A stretch of DNA of 64,000 nucleotides from Fusobacterium varium (lineage in GTDB: Bacteria > Fusobacteriota > Fusobacteriia > Fusobacteriales > Fusobacteriaceae), in assembly GCA_900637705.1 (NCBI GenBank), contig LR134390.1:2914001-2978000 (forward strand), given 5' to 3'. The notes under the pieces were generated by a model. That model had not been told where the DNA came from, made no database searches, and saw nothing but the letters and a program-made list of their open reading frames with translations. The stretch's first letter is position 1; the number at the start of each line of letters is the position of its first letter. Both the position numbers and the translations under genes were made by a program. Below are positions 51,336 to 61,647 of this stretch, one piece after another.

Positions 51336-51660
51336 GCATTAAATAAGCCGGGTTTTGTATTTGATGATCATTTATCTAGCCCCATAATTACTTATGGTAT
51401 CAAGCAGCTTACCCTGAAAGAGGACGAGCAGCCCTTTATCCTTTCCTATTTAGCCTTGCTCCAGAGGGGGTTTACCTAGCTTCCTTAGTTTCCTAAGGAA
51501 CTGGTGGTCTCTTACACCACCTTTTCACCCTTACCATATAATATGGCGGTTTATTTTCTGTGGCACTTTCCTTAAAGTTACCTTTAGCAGCCGTTAGCTG
51601 CCCTCTTGCTCTATGGAGCCCGGACTTTCCTCTCCTTGATTACTCAAGCAGCGATCAACT
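51336..51660 (-). ncRNA. rnpB: RNase P RNA (class A)
   Basis: Minus strand: GAGGAAAGTCCGGGCTCC near the 5' end, AGAGCAAGAGGGCAGC, GTAACTTTAAGGAAAGTGCC and CAGAAAATAAACCGCC in the middle and ACCCGGCTTATTT near the 3' end. These blocks are the conserved P3/P4/J core of bacterial RNase P RNA. Ends approximate. Confidence 0.97.
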
Positions 51661-51679
51661 CTAATACCTTAAAAAATTA

Positions 51680-52241
51680 TTATCTTTTATTTTGCTTTTC
51701 TCTTTTTTTCTTTACAGAAAGCACTCTTAATATAATAGCAAATATTATAAAAAATGCAATACCCATTCCTATAAAAAATGAATTTTTTCATCACCAATAA
51801 TTTCTTCCTCCACTACTATTGGGTCTTCTATATTAACTTTATCTAATACACCGTCTATACCATCTAAGACTTCTATAGCATAATTTCCAGCTTCTCCTTT
51901 AGATAAAGTATTTTCAGCATTTTCTAAAACGAGGTTTATTCCGTCTTGATATTCTTCTACATTTATATCTTTTGAAAAACTTAATTCTATTTTCCCTTTT
52001 CCAGAGTCATCTTTTTTTATATTCAATATAATAATTTTTCTGGATCTTCTACACTGAATCCTTCATCAGTAGGAAGAGTATTTACATATATGTGAAGTTT
52101 TCTTTTATCCTCCAATTCTGTTATTTTACTTTCTACTTTTATTTTTTCATCTTGAGAAAAAATCTTTAAATTGTCATTGAGTTTAGCAAAAGAAATATTA
52201 AATACTGCCAGTAATCCTATTATAAAAAAAGTTTTCTTCAC
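51680..52241 (-). CDS. TPM-domain membrane protein, frame broken twice
   Basis: The frames 52023-52241 and 51769-52026 join when one A is added in the A5 run at 52035-52039 (DPEKIIILNIKKDDSGKG), and a second A in the A6 run at 51783-51788 adds a C-terminal membrane span (FFIGMGIAFFIIFAIILRVL) and a basic tail to the TAA at 51680: 187 residues. Signal peptide MKKTFFIIGLLAVFNISFA, then a TPM (Psb32/YgcG-like) domain with KLHIYVNTLPTDEGFS and the strand IELSFSKDI. It starts at GTG behind AAGGAG. Function unknown. Confidence 0.72.
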
Positions 52242-52311
52242 GATTTTTCTCCTTAATAATTTTCAAAAATAGGACCATCATTAAATATTGATATTTCTAA
52301 TCCCATCTCCT

Positions 52312-53031
52312 CTAATTTTTTTTCAAAAGTTCTGAGAAACAATTCTCGCTTTCAAAGTGTCCAATATCTATAAGATGTAATCCACTTTCTTTAGCATCTA
52401 AAGCATCATGGTAGCTTATATCTCCTGTTATAAAGAGATCAGCCCCTAAAGATTTTACTTTTCTCCAGTATCCCATTCCAGAACCATTTATTAAAGCTAT
52501 TTTTTTTATTTCTGTTTTTATATTGCTACTTATTATTCTTACATTTTTTATTTTCATTTTTTCTTTGATAAAATCAACGTATTCAGAAACTGTTTTTTTC
52601 TCTTCTAAAGAATACATTCTTCCTATTCCAGCTGTTTCATCATTTTCATTTACATCTATTATTTTATATTTCTTGACATCCAATAGCTCAAGAATATAAT
52701 CATTTAAACCGTCTTTTGAAGAATCAAGATTAGTATGTATAGAATACAAATTTATTTCATTTTCTATAAGTTTTATAATTTTTCTTCCCAGTAGTTCAGA
52801 TATTACAATAGATTTTAATGGTTTAAATATTAAAGGGTGATGTGTTATTATCATATTTATACCATTTTCAACAGCATATTCTATAGCTTTTTCTGTAGCA
52901 TCTATGGATAACTGAATTTTTTTTATGTCTTTATTTATATTCCCAACTAATAATCCTACATTATCCCATTCTTCTGCATTACTTTTAGGATATTTTTCTT
53001 CTAAAAAATCAATTATTTTTTTAGCTTTCAT
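52312..53031 (-). CDS. Nif3-like dinuclear metal-centre protein
   Basis: 239 residues as it stands. NAEEWDNVGLLVGN, INMIITHHPLIFKP (His-His metal ligands), SIHTNLDSSKDGLND and FITGDISYHDALDAKESGLHLIDIGHFESE are the Nif3/YbgI landmarks. The stop comes in an A8 run at 52316-52323; adding one A continues the protein as KKKLEEMGLEISIFNDGPIF toward about 52257, so its C-terminus is probably cut by a sequence error. Role of the family is unsettled (sometimes called GTP cyclohydrolase I type 2). Overlaps the sigma gene by four bases. Confidence 0.9.
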   Translation of the reverse strand: MKAKKIIDFLEEKYPKSNAEEWDNVGLLVGNINKDIKKIQLSIDATEKAIEYAVENGINMIITHHPLIFKPLKSIVISELLGRKIIKLIENEINLYSIHTNLDSSKDGLNDYILELLDVKKYKIIDVNENDETAGIGRMYSLEEKKTVSEYVDFIKEKMKIKNVRIISSNIKTEIKKIALINGSGMGYWRKVKSLGADLFITGDISYHDALDAKESGLHLIDIGHFESENCFSELLKKN

Positions 53032-53888
53032 AAAAACATCTTCCCTTCCACTGTTGAAAGTATTAAAAGAGCGCTTTGAAATAATTCTTCTCCTTGTCCA
53101 TTCTCTAGCTTCAACATATCCTCTATTTCAAAAATAGAGTACCTCTTATCTTTTCCAAATCCAAAATAGTAATTTAGTACCTCTATTTGCCTTTCACTTA
53201 ATCTATTTTCTAAAGCAAAAAAATCTATTTTTTTCTCCACCATTTTTTCCCTTTTTTCAATAGCTTCTATTGTAGGAAGAAGATCTTCTTCTTTCAAATA
53301 TACTTCATTGTGATGTTGCTCTTCCTCATGGGTATGTTCATGATGATGTTTTTTGCCAAAATTTTCTTTTTTATTCTTAAAGAAGTTTTTAAATTCATTT
53401 CTAAGATCTGCTACTTTATTTTCTATGTACAATACAATTTCTCTTACTATCCAATATTTAGAATAATTTTTAAAATCCCCATTTTTATCAGGATCAAAAT
53501 AATCAACAGCTTTTATGAGTCCAACTGTTCCTTCTTGTACTATGTCCATATAGGCTATTCCAGTTTTCACATAATAAAAAGCTATAGAGGCTACTTCATT
53601 AAGATTTTTTACTATTATTTTTTCCTTATCAAAGTCACTTATATTTTTCAAATAATTACTCTCTTCTTCATCACTTATTACTTCCATATTAGAAAGTTCT
53701 TCTAAGTAATCAATAACAGTTTCTTCTGCAAATTCCTCCATATCTTCAAGTTCTTTTGAACCAGTATAATGGCTGTCAAACTCTAATTTTTTATCTGAAT
53801 TTTCATCTAAAAATTCTCTAAAATCATCTTCTTCTCTATAATTATCTATTACTTCTTTTTCCAATTCTTTGATACTTAAAATTTGCAT
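53028..53888 (-). CDS. Divergent sigma-70-family factor with His-rich segment
   Basis: 286 residues from the ATG at 53888, behind GGAGGG; the longer frame from 53933 lacks a site. Residues about 80-150 hold a sigma region 2 (NEVASIAFYYVKTGIAYMDIVQEGTVGLIKAVDYFDPDKN... KYWIVREI), and the C-terminal part (LSERQIEVLNYYFGFGKDKRYSIFEIEDML) a weak region 4. Between them is KKHHHEHTHEEEQHH, a histidine-rich run. It lies between rpoD and nif3. It could be an alternative sigma factor or a degenerate regulator; not recognised as a named gene. Confidence 0.8.
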   Translation of the reverse strand: MQILSIKELEKEVIDNYREEDDFREFLDENSDKKLEFDSHYTGSKELEDMEEFAEETVIDYLEELSNMEVISDEEESNYLKNISDFDKEKIIVKNLNEVASIAFYYVKTGIAYMDIVQEGTVGLIKAVDYFDPDKNGDFKNYSKYWIVREIVLYIENKVADLRNEFKNFFKNKKENFGKKHHHEHTHEEEQHHNEVYLKEEDLLPTIEAIEKREKMVEKKIDFFALENRLSERQIEVLNYYFGFGKDKRYSIFEIEDMLKLENGQGEELFQSALLILSTVEGKMFL

Positions 53889-53917
53889 GTTCCCTCCATA
53901 ATATTTGCAGCCAAAAA

Positions 53918-53966
53918 TGAGGGAATCCCCCAAATAAATCTTATTTATTTCTTGGGTCTCCCTCAG
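53918..53966 (-). terminator. Long hairpin between rpoD and the second sigma gene
   Basis: Minus-strand TGAGGGA...AAATAAAT pairs with ATTTATTT...TCCCTCA, followed by TTTTT. It may lower transcription into the sigma and nif3 genes. Confidence 0.65.
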
Positions 53967-53970
53967 ATTA

Positions 53971-55215
53971 TTATACTTTGAAATCTTCCAGTTTTTTTCT
54001 TCTGCTTGGGTGTCTAAGCTTTCTCAATGCTTTGACTTCTATTTGCCTTATTCTCTCTCTTGTTACTTTAAATATTTTTCCTACTTCTTCCAATGTCTTA
54101 GGTGAACCATCATCTAAGCCATATCTATATCTCAATACCCTCTCTTCTCTACTACTAAGAGTATTTAATACCCCATTAAGCTGTTCTCTAAGAAGAGATC
54201 TATTAGTAAGTTCATATGGATTAAGCATTTTATGATCTTCAACAAAATCTCCTAATTCACTATCTTCCTCACTTCCTACTGGAGTTTCAAGCGATATAGG
54301 ATCTTGATTCATTTCTTGAATAGCCTTTACCTTATCCACTTCCATTCCTAATCTTTCACCTAGAACTTCAGGAGTAGCATCTTTTCCAGTTTCCTGTAGA
54401 TAAATTCTTGCTTCTTTTTTTATTTTATTAATAGTTTCTATCATATGTACTGGAATTCTTATTGTTCTTCCTTGATCGGCAATAGCTCTTGTTATAGCCT
54501 GTCTTATCCACCAAGTTGCATATGTAGAAAATTTATATCCTTTACTGTATTCAAATTTTTCAACTGCTTTCATCAAACCTATATTTCCCTCTTGAATAAG
54601 ATCAAGAAGTTTTAATCCTCTATTAGTATGTTTCTTAGCTATACTTACAACTAATCTAAGGTTTGCTTCTATAAGCTGTTTGCTAGCCCATTCATCACCT
54701 TCTAAAGCTCTCTTAGCATACTCTAATTCTTCATCATGGCTAAGTAATGGTATTTGTCCTATTTCACGAAGATACATTTTAATAGGTTCGTCTACCTTCA
54801 TATCCCCAGAAAGATTAAATAAATCATCACTTACAAGTTCATCTTCACTTATCTCTTCCAATTCTTCTGGATTGAAATGTTCAAAATCATCTAAGTCTTC
54901 TGTTCTCTCATCTAAAAGGTCATCTATTTCATCTTCATCAGGAAATTCCTCTTTATCTTGAGTTTTAGAAATAGGTTCTTCGTCTTTATTCTTATCTTTT
55001 TTCAAAGATGCTGCAAGTTTTTTCTCTTTTTCCAGATCTTCCTGCCTTACAATTTCAATTCCTTGTTCCATCATTCCTGTTATCAGCTGCTCAATTTTTT
55101 CTACTGGAAAATCACTTTTTAATTCCTCATTTATTTCTTCATAAGTTATAAACTTATTTTCCATCGCTTTTCTGACTAAAGAAAGAACCTTCTCATTTTT
55201 TATAAACTCTCTCAT
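53971..55215 (-). CDS. rpoD: Primary sigma factor RpoD
   Basis: 414 residues. An acidic N-terminal region 1.1 with [11 protein letters not shown] and a long acidic stretch; region 1.2/2 [18 protein letters not shown] through [39 protein letters not shown] (residues about 140-260); region 3 and region 4 ending [33 protein letters not shown]. This is the housekeeping factor that recognises the TTGACA/TATAAT promoters seen in the window. Behind dnaG in the usual macromolecular-synthesis order. Confidence 0.98.
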   Translation of the reverse strand: MREFIKNEKVLSLVRKAMENKFITYEEINEELKSDFPVEKIEQLITGMMEQGIEIVRQEDLEKEKKLAASLKKDKNKDEEPISKTQDKEEFPDEDEIDDLLDERTEDLDDFEHFNPEELEEISEDELVSDDLFNLSGDMKVDEPIKMYLREIGQIPLLSHDEELEYAKRALEGDEWASKQLIEANLRLVVSIAKKHTNRGLKLLDLIQEGNIGLMKAVEKFEYSKGYKFSTYATWWIRQAITRAIADQGRTIRIPVHMIETINKIKKEARIYLQETGKDATPEVLGERLGMEVDKVKAIQEMNQDPISLETPVGSEEDSELGDFVEDHKMLNPYELTNRSLLREQLNGVLNTLSSREERVLRYRYGLDDGSPKTLEEVGKIFKVTRERIRQIEVKALRKLRHPSRRKKLEDFKV

Positions 55216-55239
55216 TATTTGAAGCCTCCTCTAAAAAAA

Positions 55240-57014
55240 TTATAGATTAACTATTTCTTCGTATTCTTTATATATATCCAGTATTTTTGAGAAACCATCA
55301 GCTGCATTCAATTTCAGTTCGATACTTTTGAGTCCTATTGTTTTACTAATATTTTCTCTATTCTTCTGCTTTTCTTTTAATTCTATCCTGAACCAAGAGA
55401 TAAATATCTCCTCTAATAACTTATTTATTCTCTCTTCAGTTGAAAAATCATTTATAGCCATACAGATTACAATTTCCCATTCTTCTGTTTCAGCTTTTGT
55501 CAATTCTACACTATCTTTAAGCTCTCTTATTATATCCGTTTCTTCTTCTCTCTCTTTAAAATATTGAAAAACTTTCTTAGTTAGAGAACCTTTTATATTC
55601 TTATCTTTAAAATATTTAAAATATTCATTTCTAGCTAAAATAAGTCCAAGTGTAAGTTCTTCTAATTTACTTGCTGTTTCTTCTCTTGATATACTTATAT
55701 TTTCTAGAACTTCTTCAGGTTTCCTTGATTTTTTCCTGTTTTTATCTATCAAAGTTTCTTTAAGTATATCCTTTTCAATATTTAATTGTTTAGATAATTT
55801 GTCTAGATACAAACTTTTTTCAAGATCAGTATCAACACTTTGAAAAAATTCTTTGAATCTATTTATAAAGTTCTGTTTAGACATCATATTACTAAAATCA
55901 TATTCTTTAGAATAATATTTAAATAAAAAATCAAATATCTCAACAGAATTTTTCACACACTTTAAAAAGCTTTCTTTTCCATACAGTTTTAAGTATTCAT
56001 CAGGATCCTTTGCTCCTTCCAGAATCAGAACTCTGATATTAAAACCTAATGCCTTTAATATCATTCCTGCTCTTTCTGTTGCTGCTTGCCCTGCTGCATC
56101 TGAATCAAAAGAAAGTATTATATTAGAAGTATATCTTTTTAAAAGTTTCCCTTGTTCTTCAGTCAGTGCTGTTCCCAAAGGAGCTAAAGCTACATCAAAA
56201 CCATATAGATACCCTGACAATACATCCATATACCCTTCCATAAGCATAGCATAATTTTTCTTCTTAATCATGCTTCCTCGTTCAAGTCCATATAGATTTT
56301 TCCCTTTTTTAAAGATAGGAGTATCTGGTGAATTTATATATTTAGGGACCTCTTTATTATTTTCAAGAGTTCTTCCTCCAAAGGCTATTACTTTTCCTGT
56401 TGGAGAGTATATTGGAAATACAATTCTATTTCTAAATATATCATACTGCCCATTTTCACTCTCTTTTACAAGACCTAAAGCTATAATATCTTTTAATTCA
56501 TATCCCTTGCTAATAAGATAATCATTAAGTTCATTCCATTTGTTTGGAGCGAATCCCAATTCATTATCTTTTATAATTTTTGGATTGAGTTTTCTAGCTA
56601 CCAGATATTCCATAGCTTCTCTTCCATTATTAGAAAAAATATATTCCTTGAAAAAGCTATGGGCATCTTCCATTATTTTATAATATTTATCATAACTCTC
56701 TTCATTTTTCCTATTGCTACTTATTCCCTTTATAGGTATTCCATATTTTTTAGAAAGTTCTTCAACAGCTTCTATAAAGCTTATTTTTTATATTCAGAAT
56801 AAAATTTTACAGGATTTCCTCCAGCTCCACAAACAAAACATTTACATATATTTTTGCTTGGGCTAACCATGAAAGAAGGAGAAGTATCTTGATGAAAAGG
56901 ACATAATCCCTTATAACTTGAGCCTGATTTTTTCAGTTCTACAAATTCGCCAACTACCTCTTCTATTTTGAGGCTTTCTATTAGCATATCTATATCTTCA
57001 GATCTATATCTCAC
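55240..57014 (-). CDS. dnaG: DNA primase, frame broken once
   Basis: The frames 56781-57014 and 55240-56673 join into 591 residues if one A is added in the A6 run at 56784-56789 (YSEYKKISFIEAVEELSKKYG). N-terminal zinc domain: CPFHQDTSPSF and CKCFVCGAGGNP; central TOPRIM: AMLMEGYMDVLSGYLYG, ILSFDSDAAGQAATERA; C-terminal helicase-binding domain. It makes RNA primers for replication. A real break would be lethal, so the frame is taken as intact. Confidence 0.95.
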
Positions 57015-57206
57015 TTTGTAATCACTGTTTCATTTCCATTATTATGCTCAATTTTCAATCTTATCATGATAATCTCCCTTTATATATATCCCTATTCTGA
57101 AAATAAAAAGTTGTATATTTGTAAAAAATACAGAAAATATTTTCCCGTTATTCTTTAGTATAATACATTTTTTAGAAATAATCAAATTTTTTTCCTTTAA
57201 GAATAT

Positions 57207-57253
57207 AAAAAAGAGAGTAACCCAAAACAAAGTTTTAGGTCATTCTCTTTTTG
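57207..57253 (-). terminator. Terminator of the PpiD-like gene
   Basis: Minus-strand AAGAGA..ACC..AAAAC pairs with GTTTT..GGT..TCTCTT with a T run after it. The rest of 57015-57206 holds no credible gene. Confidence 0.75.
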
Positions 57254-57265
57254 TATATCAATTAC

Positions 57266-58999
57266 CTAAATAAGCTTTTTAAGCTCTTCTTGAGTTTTTG
57301 AATTCAGATAATCTTCTTTAACCCTATTTTTCAATTCGTTAAAGTCAGCTGCTTTATACTTTACTTCATTTATTTTTTTAAAAATATAGAATTTATCTTC
57401 AATAAGGGCTGTCTGAACACTGTTTATAGGAGCAGCAAATATCAATTTTGTAAGTGATTCATTATATCCTAGTCCTGGAATATAACCAGCATCATCTATT
57501 TTAGAAAATAAAGTACTCTGAAGAACATCTTTATTTTCCTTTGAAAGAGTTTCAAAATTTACTGTACCATTTGCCAATTTTTCTTTTACTGTTTCTATTT
57601 CTGCTTTTTTAGTATTAAGAGTTGCTTCTGAAATTTTAGGAACAATAAGAATATGACTTGCTTTTGCTCTCTCCTCATCATCTTTTCTATCTTCTATATA
57701 TATCAGATGCTGTCCAAAAATAGTTTCTACAGGTTCTGGATATATTTTTCCTACTTCTCCAGCAAACACAGCTTTTTGAAAAGGCTCAACCATATCCTTC
57801 TTAGAAAACCAACCTAAATCTCCACCATTTGGTGAACTTGGTCCATCAGAGTTTTTCTTTGCTACTTCAGCAAAATTTTTAGGAGTAAGAGTTTTCAATA
57901 ACTCTTCTGCTCTTGTTTTTGCTGCTGCTTTATCTTCTGCTGAAGGATCAACTTTTAAAATAGCTATATATGAATCTGCACTTGGGAAAGTATCATATAC
58001 AAGTTTATTCTTTTCAAAATATTCTTTTAATTGAGCATCAGTAGGATTTAATGAATTTTTTATATTTTCAAAAAGTCCTTTTTTATACTCTTCAAATTTA
58101 TAATCAAGAGGAAGTGTTTCATCTACTGTTATTCCTCTTTCAATAGCTATTTTAGCTAATTTTATTTGAGCTTTATAATATTCTTTAGATAGTTCTCTAG
58201 CCTTTTCTCTATCTCCATTAGTAATAAATAAATTATTAAGAGTTCTCTTTGCCATTTCTACATTTGAGATTGCAAACCCATCCTCTTCCATTTCATTCCT
58301 CTCAACATATGCTTTATACTCTTCTGAAATATTTTCTAGCTTCATTTCTTTTCTAGCTTTATTAAGAAGAAGAATATATTCTTCTATCCCTTTAGTTTGT
58401 TTTAAATCAGTTATTACTTCATTTTTCACCTCAGCTAAAGGTTTTCCTGAAAATCTAATATATAAATTATCCTCATAATACTTATTAATTTCCTCATCAG
58501 TAGGATTTATTCCCTCTTGTATTTTAGCAAGAGTTTTTTCTACTGTAAGATTATCTTTTAATTCTTTTTTGAAAGTATTCTTAGTGTACCCCTGTACTTG
58601 AAGCATTCTTTTAAACTGATCTTTATTTCCAATAGAAGATTCTATCTTATCGTATTGAGCATTCACATCTCCACTAGAAACTTTAACTTTTAATTTATCA
58701 GCCATTTCTAGTGTAAGATTCTTGTTTACAACTTCATCAAATGCCAAAATATCTATAAGACCCCTATCCACTTTATCTCCTAGATATCTTGAATATCCAT
58801 CAATCATTGTAACCTTTGTTTTTTCTACTTCAAATTTAGATATTTTATTTCCATTTAATTTAAAAGCATAGTTTGAGTGACCATTACTCATACTTCCTAT
58901 GATACTTGATAAAGTAGCGTATCCTCCACCTAATACCATAAGGATAGTTACCAACCAGATAATAGGTTTCATTTGTTTACGAAATTTTCTAATTGCCAT
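57266..58999 (-). CDS. PpiD/SurA-like membrane-anchored peptidyl-prolyl isomerase
   Basis: About 577 residues from the ATG at 58999 (MAIRKFRKQMKPIIWLV); the longer frame begins at a TTG seven codons upstream. One N-terminal span (IIWLVTILMVLGGGYATL), a SurA-like N-domain with YAFKLNGNKISKFEVEKTK, and two parvulin (PPIC) domains, DSYIAILKVDPSAEDKAAAK...NSDGPSSPNGGDLGWFSKKD and KASHILIVPKISEATLNTKK. It faces the periplasm and probably helps fold outer-membrane proteins such as the autotransporter and the usher. Confidence 0.86.
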   Translation of the reverse strand: MAIRKFRKQMKPIIWLVTILMVLGGGYATLSSIIGSMSNGHSNYAFKLNGNKISKFEVEKTKVTMIDGYSRYLGDKVDRGLIDILAFDEVVNKNLTLEMADKLKVKVSSGDVNAQYDKIESSIGNKDQFKRMLQVQGYTKNTFKKELKDNLTVEKTLAKIQEGINPTDEEINKYYEDNLYIRFSGKPLAEVKNEVITDLKQTKGIEEYILLLNKARKEMKLENISEEYKAYVERNEMEEDGFAISNVEMAKRTLNNLFITNGDREKARELSKEYYKAQIKLAKIAIERGITVDETLPLDYKFEEYKKGLFENIKNSLNPTDAQLKEYFEKNKLVYDTFPSADSYIAILKVDPSAEDKAAAKTRAEELLKTLTPKNFAEVAKKNSDGPSSPNGGDLGWFSKKDMVEPFQKAVFAGEVGKIYPEPVETIFGQHLIYIEDRKDDEERAKASHILIVPKISEATLNTKKAEIETVKEKLANGTVNFETLSKENKDVLQSTLFSKIDDAGYIPGLGYNESLTKLIFAAPINSVQTALIEDKFYIFKKINEVKYKAADFNELKNRVKEDYLNSKTQEELKKLI

Positions 59000-59011
59000 A
59001 ATCAATGTTTC

Positions 59012-59027
59012 ACCAGTCAAAACTGGT
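59012..59027. repeat. Small perfect palindrome before the PpiD-like gene
   Basis: ACCAGTCAAAACTGGT, six-base arms, just upstream of the start. Possible weak hairpin or operator; nothing more can be said. Confidence 0.3.
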
Positions 59028-59080
59028 AAATTTCCCCCTTCTTTTAGTTAGTTCTTTACTGCTGCTCATTTCGTTTCTTT

Positions 59081-60465
59081 CTATTTAAAATCTAAACCAT
59101 ATTTTCTAATTTTTTCATAAAGAGTAGTTCTTCCAATTCCAAGAAGTTTAGAAGTTTCTTGTTTATTCCATCTAGTTTTTTGTAGGGCTATAGCAATAAC
59201 TACTTTTTCAACATCTGCAAGACTGTATATTTCCTGTTCAAGAATATCTTTTAATGGACCTACTCCTACTACTGTTTTATTTTCAACAGTATCAGATTTC
59301 ATTTTTATTTCAAGTGGAAGATCCTCTACTCCTATTATCTTGTCAGTAGAAAGGATTACCATTCTTTCTATCATATTTCTAAGTTCTCTTATATTTCCTG
59401 GATATGAATATTCCATTAAATATTTCATAGCCTCTCCTGAAATAACAGGAGTATCTCTGTGAAGCTCTCTTACTATCTTATTTAAGAAATAGTTAGCAAG
59501 AAGAGGTACATCTTCTTTTCTTTCTCTTAATGGTGGAACTTCAATTGGGAATACAGTTAATCTATGGTATAAATCTTTTCTGAATTTTCCTTTTTCAGTT
59601 TCATCTTTAAGATCTTTATCGCTAGCTACAATAAATCTTACATCTACTCTTCTAGTCTTATTTCCTCCAACTCTTCTTAATTCCCCATATTCAATAACTC
59701 TTAAAAGTTTAGCTTGAGTTTTGATGTCCATAGCAGAAATATCATCGAGGAACATAGTTCCTCCATCAGCCTCTTCCAATAATCCTTTTTTACTAGAATT
59801 AGCTCCTGTAAAAGCTCCTCTTTCAAATCCAAAAAGCTCTCTTTCCATAGTTTCTTCTGGCATAGATGCACAACTTACTACTATATAGTTGTTTTTTCTT
59901 CTGTCACTTTTTTATATATTTCTTTAGCTACAAGTTCTTTTCCAATTCCATTCTCACCTGTAATAAGAACTGTTAAATCACTTTCAGCTACTTTCTCTAT
60001 AAGATTTTTTACATCTTTAATTCTTGAAGATTGACCTACTATTTCACTTTCTTCTTCAGTACTCAATAATTTTTCTTCAAGTTTTCTTTTCTCTTTTAAT
60101 ATCTCCAGATTTTTAAGAGCTGGCATTATAATTCTATTCATTTCTCTTAATTCTACTGGCTTCATCAAGTAATTATAAATATCTGCATTTCTTAATTCTT
60201 GAAGAACTTCTTCAGTTTCATCATCTAATAATCCTACAACAACAAAATCTTTTCCAATTCCATTCAATTTTCTTTTAGCTTCTGCAAAATTGAACCATGT
60301 TAGATATTCATCTAATAAAACAATATCAAAGTCACTCTCTCTAAGCATATCTAATGCATCTAAAAGATTATTGAATGTTATGATTTCATATTGTTCTGAA
60401 AGTTCTTTTCTTATTTGTTTTAAAGTTTCTTTTCTTTCTGAAATAGCTAATATAGCATTCTTCAT
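59081..60465 (-). CDS. NtrC-type sigma-54-dependent response regulator, frame broken once
   Basis: The frames 59881-60465 and 59081-59863 join into 461 residues if one A is added in the A6 run at about 59890-59895, giving [23 protein letters not shown]. Receiver-like domain 1-115 ([12 protein letters not shown] with Asp52, YLMKPVEL with the Lys), although the usual acidic pair near residue 9 is absent ([11 protein letters not shown]). AAA+ domain: [11 protein letters not shown] (Walker A), [12 protein letters not shown] (GAFTGA loop that touches sigma-54), [10 protein letters not shown] (Walker B). C-terminal Fis-type helix-turn-helix [20 protein letters not shown]. No partner kinase is near. 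Confidence 0.92.
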
Positions 60466-60612
60466 AATTTGGCCTCCCTATTTTCTATATCTTTCAAAAA
60501 TAATTCACAATTTATGGTTTTCTATTATAATGTATTATAATAGATAATCTGTATTTTTTCAAGACTATTTTTTATAATTTATACTCTATTGTGTTATACC
60601 CCTGAATTACAG

Positions 60613-61632
60613 CTATCTTGTCAAATTAAAAATATCATTAGCTGTTATGTAAAAAATAAATGCAAAAAGAATTAACATTCCAGCAGTATGTAATCTTTCC
60701 TCAAACTTTTTATTTACTTTTATGCCTATTAGTTCTAAAATGACAAAAAGTATTCTTCCACCGTCCAAAGCTGGTAAAGGCATAAGATTTAAAATTCCTA
60801 CATTGACTGATAAAAGTGCTGTCAGCCATATTAATATTCCCACTCCTTCTTTTGAAGCATCACCCACTACTTTTATTATACCGATTGGACCACTTATTTC
60901 CTCTGATTTTACTTTTCCACTTATAATAAGCTTCAAGCCTCCCAATGTGTCAGAAAAAATCTTTTCAAAACTTAAAAGACTAACTTTTGCTGCTTCTCCA
61001 GCACCATATTTTTCTATAGTATACTCTGGAAGTATTCCTACAATATATCTTTTTGTTTCTGGTTCTTCTGTAAGTTCAAGATTTATATTCTCTATTTTTC
61101 CATCTCTTTCTAATTCTACTTGTATTGGAAGCTTAGGATCTTTTCCTGTCAATACCTTTCCTATATCATTCCACTCTTTTATATCTACACCATCTATTTT
61201 CAATATCTTATCTTTAGGAAAAATAACTTTACTTCCTCTGCTTTCTGGAAGCACATTTCCTATTACTGCTTCTTTATTTTGAATATATTTTCCATGTGAA
61301 TAAATCATACTAAAAATCAATATAAATGCAAGAAGAAAATTCATAAATACCCCTGCAAAAAGTACAATAAATCTTGCTAAAGGTGGTTTACTGTTAAAAC
61401 CATCTTCAACTTCACTTCCTACTTCCATTCCTTCTATATTTACAAATCCTCCAAGAGGAATAGCTCTAAAAGAATATGTTGTTTTCATTGTTTCATATGA
61501 GTACACTTGTGGGCCCATTCCAATTGAAAATTCACTTACAGGCATTTTAAAAAATTTAGCTGTAAGAAAATGTCCAAGCTCATGTATAAATATTATTATC
61601 CCCAAAACCAGAATAGCTATCAATATGTTCAT
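60613..61632 (-). CDS. rseP: RIP metalloprotease RseP/RasP (site-2 protease)
   Basis: About 339 residues from the ATG at 61632, seven bases behind GGAGG; the frame from 61644 adds only four residues. First span with IFIHELGHFLTAKFF, the HExxH zinc site (His17, Glu18, His21), a PDZ domain (NVLPESRGSKVIFPKDKILKIDGVDI), and the LDG motif NLMPLPALDGGRILF. It cuts membrane-bound anti-sigma factors and leftover signal peptides. Lies in the usual envelope cluster with dxr and cdsA. Confidence 0.96.
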   Translation of the reverse strand: MNILIAILVLGIIIFIHELGHFLTAKFFKMPVSEFSIGMGPQVYSYETMKTTYSFRAIPLGGFVNIEGMEVGSEVEDGFNSKPPLARFIVLFAGVFMNFLLAFILIFSMIYSHGKYIQNKEAVIGNVLPESRGSKVIFPKDKILKIDGVDIKEWNDIGKVLTGKDPKLPIQVELERDGKIENINLELTEEPETKRYIVGILPEYTIEKYGAGEAAKVSLLSFEKIFSDTLGGLKLIISGKVKSEEISGPIGIIKVVGDASKEGVGILIWLTALLSVNVGILNLMPLPALDGGRILFVILELIGIKVNKKFEERLHTAGMLILFAFIFYITANDIFNLTR

Positions 61633-61647
61633 TATTTCCTCCATCTA

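Noticed and set aside
57048-57230. 60-codon minus-strand frame between the PpiD-like gene and dnaG
   Set aside because: No RBS, and it contains the terminator hairpin; composition is not protein-like.
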